Source: Aristaeella lactis
Lineage (GTDB): Bacteria > Bacillota > Clostridia > Christensenellales > Aristaeellaceae
Direction of reading: 5' to 3'
DNA length: 64,000 nt
Assembly: GCF_018118585.1 (NCBI RefSeq)
Contig: NZ_CP069421.1
Location: 2,790,001 to 2,854,000, forward strand
In this document: positions 27,662 to 36,064 of the stretch, in pieces
Numbering within the stretch: the stretch's first letter is position 1
Layout of the letters: each line of letters starts with the position of its first letter
Program-made: the position numbers and the translations under genes
Notes under the pieces: model-generated
Database searches by the model: none
What the model saw: the letters and a program-made list of their open reading frames with translations, nothing else
What the model was told of the DNA's origin: nothing

Positions 27662-28933
27662 ATGAAGCGCAAAGAACCGCGGGACGGCATCCTGACCGTG
27701 CTGAAAACGGGCAGCGGGCTTGTTTCCGCCTGTGCCGCGCTGCTTGCCTTTGTTCTGATCATCTATTCCGGCTATGTTCTTTTTGACAGTATGGCGGTCT
27801 GGGTCAGCGCCTTCAGCTCGGGCAGCGACTTGCTGAAATACAAGCCGAGGGCAATGGATGCTCCCCTGGCGGAAGCACCGTCCATGGAAACGGTCAACAA
27901 GGATTACCGCGCCTGGATTACAGTGGAGGACACGCCCATTGATTATCCCGTTGTCCAGGGCCGGGATGACCTGCATTACGCCTCCCATGACGTTTACGGC
28001 AAGGTTTCCCTGACAGGAGCCATCTACCAGGCCGCGGCGTGCAGGCCGGACTTTTCCGACAGCTATAACCTGCTGTACGGGCATCATATGGATAACGGCG
28101 CCATGTTCGGCTCCCTGGACCGGTACCGGGAGCAGAGCTGGCTGAAAAGCCACCAGACAGCGGTTGTGACCACGAAGAACGGAAAGATCTATGACGTGAC
28201 CTTCTTTGCCGCTGCGGTCACAGATGCCTATGAAAAAGAGATCTACACCATGGGAGACCGGGCAAAGCAGGTGATTGATTTCCTGACCGGGGACCGAAGC
28301 CATGACGCGGGTATCGGAACCACCCTGGCGGCCTGGGATGAGGAAGCGGCGAAGGGTGCGGAGAAGGTCCTGGCTCTGTCCACCTGCGCGGATACGAATA
28401 CCAACGGACGGCTGGTGGTATTTGGCCGGATGACGGAACGCAGAACAGAGAAGGATACGCTGAAGCTGACCGTGAAGTATTACGGCGAGAACGGGGAGGA
28501 ACTGTTCCCGGACCAGGTGTTCACGCGGCAGCGAGGCAGCGGATACTATGTGGTTTCCCCGCAGTATCCGGGATATGCGGCAGATATTGAGATCGTCAGG
28601 GGAACGCTGACGGAGGATACGGTGGTCAGGGTCCGGTACAGGCCGATGAAATGGACCATGCGGATCCGCTACCTGTATCCGGATGGAACGGAAGCGGCGG
28701 AAGCATACGAAAGAGAAATCCTGACCGGGGAAGGCTTTGAGAAGGAAAGCCCTGCAATTGCGGGATGGCACCCGGTGCGGCTGAAGGTTTCCGGTGTGAA
28801 CAGCGGCCGGAATGAAAACTATACGGTGCTGTATGTGCCGGAGGATACCATCGGGGCTGTGGATATGGACGATCTGCGGACGCCGGCAGACCTGGGCGAT
28901 GTCTATCTCCAGGTCGGCATATGCGCGGAATAA
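27662..28933 (+). CDS. class B sortase with C-terminal extension
   Basis: A membrane transpeptidase of 423 residues: TM helix about 20-42, then a sortase B core. The catalytic His141 lies in YGHHMDNGAMFG, Cys242 in LSTCADTNTNG and Arg250 in GRLVVFGR. Ordinary class B sortases end soon after the Arg. This one continues for about 165 residues with two beta modules resembling MucBP repeats (LTVKYYGENGEEL...YPGY and MRIRYLYPDGTEA...IAGW). The start has AAAGGAGG upstream. By position it should act on the I-x-P-T-G signals of the two preceding surface proteins, as the class B pilus sortase does in streptococcal FCT loci. Confidence 0.88.
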   Translation: MKRKEPRDGILTVLKTGSGLVSACAALLAFVLIIYSGYVLFDSMAVWVSAFSSGSDLLKYKPRAMDAPLAEAPSMETVNKDYRAWITVEDTPIDYPVVQGRDDLHYASHDVYGKVSLTGAIYQAAACRPDFSDSYNLLYGHHMDNGAMFGSLDRYREQSWLKSHQTAVVTTKNGKIYDVTFFAAAVTDAYEKEIYTMGDRAKQVIDFLTGDRSHDAGIGTTLAAWDEEAAKGAEKVLALSTCADTNTNGRLVVFGRMTERRTEKDTLKLTVKYYGENGEELFPDQVFTRQRGSGYYVVSPQYPGYAADIEIVRGTLTEDTVVRVRYRPMKWTMRIRYLYPDGTEAAEAYEREILTGEGFEKESPAIAGWHPVRLKVSGVNSGRNENYTVLYVPEDTIGAVDMDDLRTPADLGDVYLQVGICAE

Positions 28934-28949
28934 CGGAGGAGGGGAAAAG

Positions 28950-30908
28950 ATGAAAAAAATGCTGGTTTTCCTGCTTGCCCTCCTCCTGCCGATTCTTTCC
29001 GCAATGCCTGCAGCGGCGGAAAACAAGCTGCCGGATGAGGTGATATGGAACCGCTGGTACCAGGATGAACGGGCACGGCTGACCGTGGGAACCGTGACGC
29101 CGATGGAGGGCAGGTTCTTCACGAACCTGTGGGGCGGAACTGCCAGCGACATGGACGCGCAGATGCTGCTGCATGCCGCTTCTCCTGTCCGGTGGGACGG
29201 AGAACTGGACCGGTTTGTGTTTGACCGGAGCGTGCTGGAGGACGCCGCCGTGCTGACAAACAGCGATGGCAGCCGTACGTATCTGATGGTGCTCTCTGAG
29301 GATCTGCGCTGGTCAGACGATACACGGATCACCGCGGCGGACTACGCGTTCTCATTCCTGCTGCAGATGGATCCCGCGGTGGCGGAAACCGGCGGCAGGC
29401 CGGAAGATTTTTCCTGGCTGGAAGGCAGCGAGGCGTATCTGAGCGGACAGGCAAAGGCTTTGTCCGGAGTGCGGCTGATCGGGGACAACATCCTGCAGGT
29501 GACGGCTAAAGCGGAAGCGCTGCCGTATTATTACGAATTGAACCGGCTGGCAGTCCAGCCGTATCCCATCGAGGTGATTGCGCCGGGTACCGCGGTGAGG
29601 GATGAAGGGGAAGGCGTGTACCTGTCCCGCCCGCTGACGGCCCGGACGCTGGAGCAGACGGTACTGAATGAAACGACAGGTTATCTGTCCCATCCGCAAA
29701 AGGTATCCGGTCCCTATCTGCTGAAATCCTTTGACGGAAATACTGCCCTGTTTATCGCGAATCCTTATTTCCGGGGAACAGAGGACGGATATACGCCCCG
29801 TATCGGCCGGATCACATTTACCGCGGAGCATAACAGTGAAATGGTTTCCGGGCTGACAAAGGGAGAGACAGGCCTGCTGAACAAGGTGACCGGCGCGGAT
29901 GCGATCCGCGACGGGATCCGCTGCGTCATGGCTTCACAGGACACGCTGGCCATGCAGGTTCGGCCGCGCACGGGGCTGACCATGATCTGGTTCATGGAAT
30001 GCAGCCCGAAGGTACAGGAAAAGGCAGTGCGGGAGGCCATCGCCTGCTGCTTTGACCGGGATACCTTTACCCATCTATATACCGGCGGCTACGGGACGCG
30101 GACAGACGGCTTCTTCGGCGCGGGACAATGGATGTACCGTATGGCAGCCGGCACGGACGCGGGAGATGTCCATACGCTGCCGGAAAAAGGTCTGACCCTT
30201 CCCGGGCTGATTCGCTATACGCAGGACCGGGAAAAAGCAGTCCGCCTGCTGGACGCGGCAGGCTGGACCCTGAACGAAAAAGGAGAAACCTATAATCCGT
30301 ACCGGGACAGCGTCAGGTATAAACGGAACGGAGACAGCTTTACCGGCCTGGAGCTTACCATGGCGGTGCCGGAAAGCGAGGAGATCCGGAAAAAACTGGA
30401 ACTGACCCTGATCACGCCGCTGAAGGAGGCCGGTATCCGCCTGACGGTTGTGCCCGTAAGCATGGAAGCGCTCCAGGAATCCTATGTCAGCGGGAAAAAC
30501 AGCGGCTATGACATGCTGTACCTGGGTGAAAACTTTTCCCGGGTCTTCGATCCGGAACTCCTGAAGCCCCGGGAAGAGGACAACGGAGATTCGGAACTGG
30601 TCCGGGCGCGAAAGGAAGTTTATGCCCTGGCGCTGGACATGGTGCGGACCGAGCCGGAGGACACGGACGGGTTTGTACGGAAGTGGAGGGGCATGCAGGA
30701 AAAGATTACGGAAACCCTGCCGCTGCTGCCGGTCTATTCCAACCTGTATTTTGATTTCTATACAAGGGAACTGCATCAGTATGACGTTACGCGGGGCGCT
30801 TCCTGGGCGGAGGCGGTTGTCCGGAGCTGTATGAGCGATATGGAAGAACTCCCTGCCGGGGAGCGGCAGCGGATCCGCAGGGAGCTGGAAGAACAGTTCG
30901 GCAAATAA
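28950..30908 (+). CDS. extracellular solute-binding protein, peptide/SBP_bac_5-like
   Basis: A 652-residue exported protein with a signal peptide (MLVFLLALLLPILSAMPAAA) and the oligopeptide-binding fold: LSEDLRWSDDTRITAADYAF, VSGPYLLKSF...FIANPYF, and REAIACCFDRDTF. Unlike most Gram-positive binding proteins it has no lipobox Cys after the signal peptide, and no permease or ATPase gene is near. It starts 17 bases after the sortase gene, with GGAGGAGGGG upstream, and so probably belongs to the pilus operon. A peptide-import role, a peptide-sensing role and an extracellular chaperone role are all possible. Confidence 0.8.
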   Translation: MKKMLVFLLALLLPILSAMPAAAENKLPDEVIWNRWYQDERARLTVGTVTPMEGRFFTNLWGGTASDMDAQMLLHAASPVRWDGELDRFVFDRSVLEDAAVLTNSDGSRTYLMVLSEDLRWSDDTRITAADYAFSFLLQMDPAVAETGGRPEDFSWLEGSEAYLSGQAKALSGVRLIGDNILQVTAKAEALPYYYELNRLAVQPYPIEVIAPGTAVRDEGEGVYLSRPLTARTLEQTVLNETTGYLSHPQKVSGPYLLKSFDGNTALFIANPYFRGTEDGYTPRIGRITFTAEHNSEMVSGLTKGETGLLNKVTGADAIRDGIRCVMASQDTLAMQVRPRTGLTMIWFMECSPKVQEKAVREAIACCFDRDTFTHLYTGGYGTRTDGFFGAGQWMYRMAAGTDAGDVHTLPEKGLTLPGLIRYTQDREKAVRLLDAAGWTLNEKGETYNPYRDSVRYKRNGDSFTGLELTMAVPESEEIRKKLELTLITPLKEAGIRLTVVPVSMEALQESYVSGKNSGYDMLYLGENFSRVFDPELLKPREEDNGDSELVRARKEVYALALDMVRTEPEDTDGFVRKWRGMQEKITETLPLLPVYSNLYFDFYTRELHQYDVTRGASWAEAVVRSCMSDMEELPAGERQRIRRELEEQFGK

Positions 30909-30920
30909 GGAAGGAAACGA

Positions 30921-30953
30921 AAAAGGAAAGCAGATGACTGCTTTCCTTTTTTT
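30921..30953. terminator. bidirectional terminator of the pilus locus and hemZ
   Basis: A 13-bp stem (AAAAGGAAAGCAG and its complement), ATGA loop, with T-runs on both strands, between convergent genes. Confidence 0.9.
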
Positions 30954-30959
30954 GATCCG

Positions 30960-32408
30960 TTATTTCAGCGGCGGGAACAGCTCCCGCTTGCGGCTGATCA
31001 TCTCATCCGTCCGGCTGATATACTCCAGGATGTTGCTGACGTTTGGCGCCCTGGTAATATGGCCTTCCTCCGGCCAGATCCGCTTGGAGATTCCGCCCGC
31101 ACCCATGGCAAGGATATGGCTGGTTTCCTCCATGATATCCACATTGTACAGGCAGGCATGTCCGGGAAGGGCGTAGCCGGTGTTTTCCAGGTTGCCGGCC
31201 ATCTGTTTCTGCTTATAGAGGTAATAGGGCACCATTCCCATAGCCCGGGCTGTTTCCCGGCCCGCATCCACCATGCGGGCGGTCATTTCCCCGTCCGGCA
31301 GGGGATGCTTTTCCAGGCTCATGCGGGAGGAACGCTTGATCGCCAGCGTATGCACGGTGAAGCTTTCCGGATGCAGTTTCCGGGCTTCCTCCAGGGTATG
31401 GGCAAAGTCCGCTTCGTTTTCTCCCGGCAGACCCGCGATCACATCCATGTTGATGTGGGGGATCGCTTCCTCCCGGGCCAGGGCGTAGGCATCCCGCACC
31501 TGCTGCGCGGTATGTGCCCGTCCGATTACCTCCAGCGTCCGGTCATTCATGGTCTGGGGATTGATGGATATCCGGCTGATCCCGGCCTGCCGGATCGCCC
31601 GGAGCTTGGCCCGGGTGAGGGTATCCGGTCTTCCGGCTTCCACCGTGTATTCCATGGCGCCGGGAAAACAGAAAAGCGTTTCAGCCAGCAGCTGCTCAAA
31701 GGCTTCCTGCGGCAGGGCGGTAGGCGTGCCGCCGCCCACATACAGGGCGCGCAGCTGCCGCCCGCTTTCCTTCAGGATTTCCGCACAGGCGCGCATTTCA
31801 CGGATCAGGGCCGCCATATAGGGACCGACCAGGCTGCCGTCCCCGATCTCCCCGGAGGAGAAGGAACAGTAGGCGCAGCGCGTGGTGCAGAAGGGAATGC
31901 CGATATAAACATCCATCCAGCTGTCACCGGGTGCAGGCAGCTTTTGCTGCTCAGCCGCGATCTCGGCCAGCAGGGCTGCCCGGGAAGGAGATACATCGAA
32001 TTCCCTGACCAGACGCCGGACTGCGTCCTCCGGTGTCAGCCCTTCCGCCAGCGCTTCCAGCATCAGGTGCGTAGGCCGGACGCCGGTCAGGCTGCCCCAG
32101 GGCGGCTGAATGCCGGTGATTTCCCGCAGGAGATCATACAGGGTCTGCTTGCACAGACGCCGGGCGGCGCGCCTGCGGTGAAGGGTACGGACCCGTTCAT
32201 CCGTATCCTCCGGCGCGGACACGGCGCGCTCAGCGCAGCGGCCGTCTGCTTCAAAGCGGATGATGAACTGCCCGTCCCGCTCCGCGGTAAGCGGCACAAA
32301 CTTCTTCGGCTCGTTCCAGACGCTTTCCGCAAAACCAAAAAGCCGGGTCAATACTCTCAACTCGGGCTCAATGGTTTCAAGGTAGGAATTCAATTCACAA
32401 TTCATCAT
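30960..32408 (-). CDS. hemZ: radical SAM coproporphyrinogen dehydrogenase-like HemZ
   Basis: A 482-residue HemN/HemZ-family protein. The iron-sulfur motif is CTTRCAYCSF (CxxxCxxC), preceded by VYIGIPF, and followed by YVGGGTPTALPQEAFEQLL and DVIAGLPGENEADF. The N-terminal region before the radical SAM core fits HemZ better than HemN. HemZ is assigned to oxygen-independent haem synthesis, but some homologues lack that activity and no other haem gene is here. The first residues (MMNCELN) read through an AT-rich repeat and the ribosome site is weak, so the true start may differ. It is the last gene of the dtd-MBL-hemZ group. Confidence 0.88.
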   Translation of the reverse strand: MMNCELNSYLETIEPELRVLTRLFGFAESVWNEPKKFVPLTAERDGQFIIRFEADGRCAERAVSAPEDTDERVRTLHRRRAARRLCKQTLYDLLREITGIQPPWGSLTGVRPTHLMLEALAEGLTPEDAVRRLVREFDVSPSRAALLAEIAAEQQKLPAPGDSWMDVYIGIPFCTTRCAYCSFSSGEIGDGSLVGPYMAALIREMRACAEILKESGRQLRALYVGGGTPTALPQEAFEQLLAETLFCFPGAMEYTVEAGRPDTLTRAKLRAIRQAGISRISINPQTMNDRTLEVIGRAHTAQQVRDAYALAREEAIPHINMDVIAGLPGENEADFAHTLEEARKLHPESFTVHTLAIKRSSRMSLEKHPLPDGEMTARMVDAGRETARAMGMVPYYLYKQKQMAGNLENTGYALPGHACLYNVDIMEETSHILAMGAGGISKRIWPEEGHITRAPNVSNILEYISRTDEMISRKRELFPPLK

Positions 32409-32432
32409 TCACAAATCATCATTCAGGTTGGT

Positions 32433-33017
32433 TCAGTGACCGGCGTGCATGGGAATGGACCGGACCATGGGCATGAGTCGTCTCAGGGAGTCTTCCATCT
32501 GTGCTTCGTTTCCGCCGGGCAGGTCTGTGCGGCCCCAGCCGTAATCAAACAGCGTATCCCCGGTGAACAGTTCCCCTTCGATCAGATAGCATACGCTCCC
32601 GGGCGTATGGCCGGGAGTGTGCAGTACCCGGACGTTCAGTCCGGCCAGGGTCAGTTCATCGCCTTCCCGGACCAGGTCTGTTGCTTCGGGTGCGGTGATC
32701 TGCCGTCCTATCAGTCCCATGCCGGCATTCAGGGCAGGATCACTCAGCATCGGTGCATCTGACTCATGAATAATAATTCTGGTTTTTTCATCTTTTGATT
32801 CTGCATTGCGCGCTGCACACAGCGCGCCCACAGCACCTATGTGGTCAAAATGGCCGTGGGTCAGCAGGATAGCCGCGATTTTCCGGTTTCCGGCAGCCTT
32901 CAGGATTCGTGCCGCCTCATCGCCGGGATCAATGACAATGCACTCCTGTCCGCCTTCAGGGCTCAGGATATAGCAGCGGGTCTGCACCATACCGACGGTG
33001 AGTTCATCGATGATCAT
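32433..33017 (-). CDS. metallo-beta-lactamase-fold hydrolase, C-terminally short
   Basis: A glyoxalase II-like MBL protein of 194 residues: the THGHFDHIGA metal motif, HTPGHTPGS and GDTLFDYGWGRTDLPGG. Family members usually end with a V-x-P-G-H-G-P block plus 15-20 residues; here the frame stops at MHAGH, right on the last metal-ligand His. An internal stretch (NAESKDEKTR) matches the AT-rich repeat also found in the U32 peptidase gene. ATG at 33017 has GGAGGA nine bases upstream and is preferred over the TTG at 33041. It begins 20 bases after dtd. Activity may be reduced; the substrate is unknown. Confidence 0.8.
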   Translation of the reverse strand: MIIDELTVGMVQTRCYILSPEGGQECIVIDPGDEAARILKAAGNRKIAAILLTHGHFDHIGAVGALCAARNAESKDEKTRIIIHESDAPMLSDPALNAGMGLIGRQITAPEATDLVREGDELTLAGLNVRVLHTPGHTPGSVCYLIEGELFTGDTLFDYGWGRTDLPGGNEAQMEDSLRRLMPMVRSIPMHAGH

Positions 33018-33037
33018 GGCTGTTACTCCTCCGTGCG

Positions 33038-33487
33038 TCAAAAAGCCTTTTCGCTGTCCAGAAGGATGGTTACCGGACCGTCATTGACAAGGGAGACCTT
33101 CATCTCGGTGCGGAAGCGGCCGGTTTCCACGTGAATGCCCTGGTCCCGCCATGCTGCTACGGCTTTCTCATACAGCTCATTGGCCATCTCCGGGCCTGCG
33201 GCGCGGAAATAGGAGGGCCTGCGGCCGCCCCTGGCGTCACCGTAGAGCGTGAACTGGGACACGGCCAGGATGCTCCCGCCGACATCCAGGATGGAACGGT
33301 TCATGACGCCGTTTTCATCGTCAAAGACGCGGAGGTTCTGAACCTTGTCCACGATGTATTTCAGATCCTTATCGGTGTCTTCCTTAGAGACGCCTATGAG
33401 GACCATGAAACCGGGGCCGACGGCCCCGACGGTTTCACCTTCAACGGTGACGGAAGCGCTGGTAACACGCTGAACTACTGCACGCAT
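33038..33487 (-). CDS. dtd: D-aminoacyl-tRNA deacylase
   Basis: Dtd removes D-amino acids (and Gly from tRNA-Ala) mischarged on tRNA. The 149-residue protein carries the two active-site motifs SQFTLYGD and NDGPVTI and begins MRAVVQRVTSASVTVEG as usual. It heads the dtd-MBL-hemZ group and follows rel on the same strand, a common Firmicutes order. Confidence 0.96.
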   Translation of the reverse strand: MRAVVQRVTSASVTVEGETVGAVGPGFMVLIGVSKEDTDKDLKYIVDKVQNLRVFDDENGVMNRSILDVGGSILAVSQFTLYGDARGGRRPSYFRAAGPEMANELYEKAVAAWRDQGIHVETGRFRTEMKVSLVNDGPVTILLDSEKAF

Positions 33488-33504
33488 AGGGACTCCTTTC
33501 AGGA

Positions 33505-33530
33505 GAATTCAGAATGAAGAATTCAGAATT
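33505..33530. repeat. AT-rich direct repeat (ATTCAGAATT type)
   Basis: Two GAATTCAGAAT copies between rel and dtd, followed at 33567-33588 by ATTATGAATTATGAA. Confidence 0.7.
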
Positions 33531-33613
33531 GTGTTATGGAATCACCCGAAAGAAGGGGAACCACATTCATCATTATGAATTATGAAAACCAGATCCCTCG
33601 ACTACGCTCGGGA

Positions 33614-33635
33614 TGACAGGGCTAAAGCCCTGTCA
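33614..33635 (-). repeat. hairpin including the rel stop codon
   Basis: TGACAGGGCT and its exact complement with a 2-nt loop. On the minus strand the first arm begins with the stop codon TGA (33633-33635). Confidence 0.8.
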
Positions 33636-35837
33636 CTTTGTGGCACGATATACATCTAAGATATCAGACTTATTGCGCAGGGCCTGGATAACCTTATCCA
33701 TTTCCTCGCGGGAATGAACGTCCAGGGTCAGGCGCAGTGTGGAGATCCGGGTTTTATCATCGCTCTGGATCGAGGCGGCGCGGATGGAAACTCCGTTTTC
33801 CCCGATGATGGTGGCGATCTCACTGAGCATATTCACCCGGTTGTAAGCCAGGATGGTAATGGTGGCATAGAAGGTATCGCCGCCGTCGCTGGCCCATTCC
33901 ACGGGAATACGGCGCTCCTGCTCACCTGCGGCGGCATTGACGCACTCCGCCTTATGGATGGTAACGCCGCGGCCGCGGGTGATATAACCGACGATCTCGT
34001 CTCCGGGAACAGGACTGCAGCACTTGGCGAAGCGGACAGGAATATCCAGGTCCTCGCTGCCGGTGAGGACGATACCGTGATGCGCACGGTGCTGGCTGAG
34101 GCGCTTTTCCTCCGAGACCATGTCTTCCACGGTCTGGACGGTCTGCGCGGGCTGTTCCTTGGCCTTCTGTTCCTCGATCAGGCGGGTGACCACATAGACA
34201 GCCGCCATGCCGCCGTAACCGACGGCACCGCAGATATCATCGAAGTCCGCGAAACCGGTACGCTTCAGGATCGGATCGTAATACTCCGGTTTGGCAATGT
34301 CGGAAAGGCGGACGCCGCGGCGAACGCATTCCTTTTCAATCATGGCGCGGCCGGTTTCAACATTCTCTTCCTTGAGCGTCTTCTTCAGGAACTGGCGGAT
34401 CTTGGCTTTGGCCTGGGGTGTCTTACAGATACGAAGCCAGTCGGTGCCCGGGCCGCGGGAGGATGCGGATGTCAGGATCTCCACCCGGTCGCCGGTTTCC
34501 AGCGGGGTATCCAGGGGAACAATCTTGCCGTTGATCTTCGCGCCGACGCACTGGTTGCCGACGGCGGAGTGAATACGGTAGGCAAAGTCCAGGGGAGTGG
34601 CCCCCTTGGGCATGGAGATAACATCTCCCTTGGGGGTAAAGAGGAATACTTCCTCGGAGAAAAGGTCGGTTTTCAGGGTATCCAGGAATTCACGGGAATC
34701 CCGGGTCTCTGTCTGCCAGTCCAGCATCTGCCGGACCCAGTAGAGCTTATGGTCCAGGTTGTCCTGCCGGTCAGCGCCTTCCTTGTAGCGCCAGTGCGCC
34801 GCGATACCGAATTCCGCGACGCGGTGCATTTCCCAGGTGCGGATCTGCACTTCGAAGGGGAAGGGGATCTTACGGCCGCCTACCACGGTGGTGTGGAGGG
34901 ACTGGTACATGTTGGCCTTGGGCACGGAAATATAATCCTTGAACCGGCCGGGAACCTGGTTCCACAGGGTATGGACAATACCGAGGACGGTATAGCAGTC
35001 CGGAACGGTGTCCACGATAACCCGGATGGCGATCAGGTCGTAGATCTGGTCAAAGGTCTTCTGCTGCAGGATCATTTTCCGGTAGATGGAATAGAAATGC
35101 TTGCTGCGGCCGTCAATGTTGTAGCGGATATGCTGCTGGTCCAGCCGCTCGGAAAGCTCATCGATGACCAGACGGATGCTTTCCTCCCGTTCCTGGCGCT
35201 TCATGCCGACCAGGTGAACGATGCGGTTGTATCCTTCCGGATCAATGTACTTCAGGGAAAGGTCTTCCAGCTCCTGCTTGACGGCATAGACGCCCAGGCG
35301 GTGCGCCAGGGGAGCATAGATATCCAGTGTTTCCCGGGCAATGGCTACCCGGCGGTCTTCCGGCTGGAAACGGAGCGTGCGCATGTTGTGCAGGCGGTCC
35401 GCCAGCTTGATCAGCACAACCCGGATATCCCGGGACATGGCCAGGATCATCTTCCGGAGGGATTCAGCCTGGGCCTCTTCCCGGTTGGCGAAGTCCAGTT
35501 TGTTCAGCTTGGTAACGCCGTCCACAAGGTCCGCTACCTCATCACCGAACTCTGTACGGAGTGTTTCGAGGGTGATGCCTTCGCAGTCTTCAACGGTATC
35601 ATGAAGAAGCCCCGCAGCAATCGTAGGGGGATCGATCATCAGTTCAGTCAGGATGGATGCCACCAGGCTGGGGTGGGTGAAATAAGCCTCACCGGACTTG
35701 CGGAACTGGCCTTCATGGGCCTTTTCGGCAAACTTCCAGGCTTTTTCCACGAGCTTATAGCCATCGCCGGGGTGATACTTCCGTATACGCCCGAGCATCT
35801 GGTCCAGGGGCATTGCCTCATAGGATGTAAAAGCCAC
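33633..35837 (-). CDS. rel: bifunctional (p)ppGpp synthetase/hydrolase Rel
   Basis: Makes and degrades the stringent-response alarmone. The 734-residue protein has the HD hydrolase domain (GLLHDTVEDCEGI, with ADRLHNMRTL), the synthetase domain (GRSKHFYSIYRKM and PNMYQSLHTTV-like PKANMYQSLHTTVVG), TGS (about 390-450, VFLFTPKGDVISMPKGATPL), a conserved-Cys/zinc region (RFAKCCSPVPGDEIVGYITR) and a C-terminal ACT domain. GTG at 35837 is taken as the start, with AGGAGG seven bases upstream; the 19 codons above it translate an AT-rich repeat. The HD motif is intact, so hydrolase activity is expected. Stop codon lies in a hairpin. Confidence 0.95.
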   Translation of the reverse strand: MAFTSYEAMPLDQMLGRIRKYHPGDGYKLVEKAWKFAEKAHEGQFRKSGEAYFTHPSLVASILTELMIDPPTIAAGLLHDTVEDCEGITLETLRTEFGDEVADLVDGVTKLNKLDFANREEAQAESLRKMILAMSRDIRVVLIKLADRLHNMRTLRFQPEDRRVAIARETLDIYAPLAHRLGVYAVKQELEDLSLKYIDPEGYNRIVHLVGMKRQEREESIRLVIDELSERLDQQHIRYNIDGRSKHFYSIYRKMILQQKTFDQIYDLIAIRVIVDTVPDCYTVLGIVHTLWNQVPGRFKDYISVPKANMYQSLHTTVVGGRKIPFPFEVQIRTWEMHRVAEFGIAAHWRYKEGADRQDNLDHKLYWVRQMLDWQTETRDSREFLDTLKTDLFSEEVFLFTPKGDVISMPKGATPLDFAYRIHSAVGNQCVGAKINGKIVPLDTPLETGDRVEILTSASSRGPGTDWLRICKTPQAKAKIRQFLKKTLKEENVETGRAMIEKECVRRGVRLSDIAKPEYYDPILKRTGFADFDDICGAVGYGGMAAVYVVTRLIEEQKAKEQPAQTVQTVEDMVSEEKRLSQHRAHHGIVLTGSEDLDIPVRFAKCCSPVPGDEIVGYITRGRGVTIHKAECVNAAAGEQERRIPVEWASDGGDTFYATITILAYNRVNMLSEIATIIGENGVSIRAASIQSDDKTRISTLRLTLDVHSREEMDKVIQALRNKSDILDVYRATK

Positions 35838-35873
35838 AGGCAATCCTCCTTTCAGTCGGATTTCAATGAAAAA

Positions 35874-35897
35874 TGAACAATGAACAATGAACAATTA
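35874..35897. repeat. AT-rich direct repeat (AATGAACAA type)
   Basis: Three AATGAACA copies upstream of rel. Confidence 0.75.
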
Positions 35898-35979
35898 CAG
35901 AGTGTTCAGGCATTTCCCAGTGTTGAGTGGTTCAGTCTGCGTGACATCTTCAGCCGGCAGGACAGTACCACAACATATT

Positions 35980-35988
35980 ATTATACCA
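35980..35988 (-). promoter_or_regulatory. candidate promoter of rel
   Basis: The minus strand reads TGGTATAAT, an extended -10 element, about 145 bases before the rel start; the -35 is weak. Confidence 0.5.
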
Positions 35989-36042
35989 TGTTTCGCGATT
36001 TATGTTTACCCGGGACTGACCAGGTACAGCAGAGGGACAGTA

Positions 36043-36064
36043 TTTATAATTCTGAATTATTAAT
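36043..36064. repeat. AT-rich repeat forming the recJ 3' end
   Basis: The ATAATTCTGAATTATTAAT wording encodes the last residues NNSEL and the stop of recJ on the minus strand. Confidence 0.75.

Noticed and set aside
33714-35876. 720-codon plus-strand frame opposite rel
   Set aside because: rel is complete, with motifs and a ribosome site on the minus strand; the opposite frame has neither.
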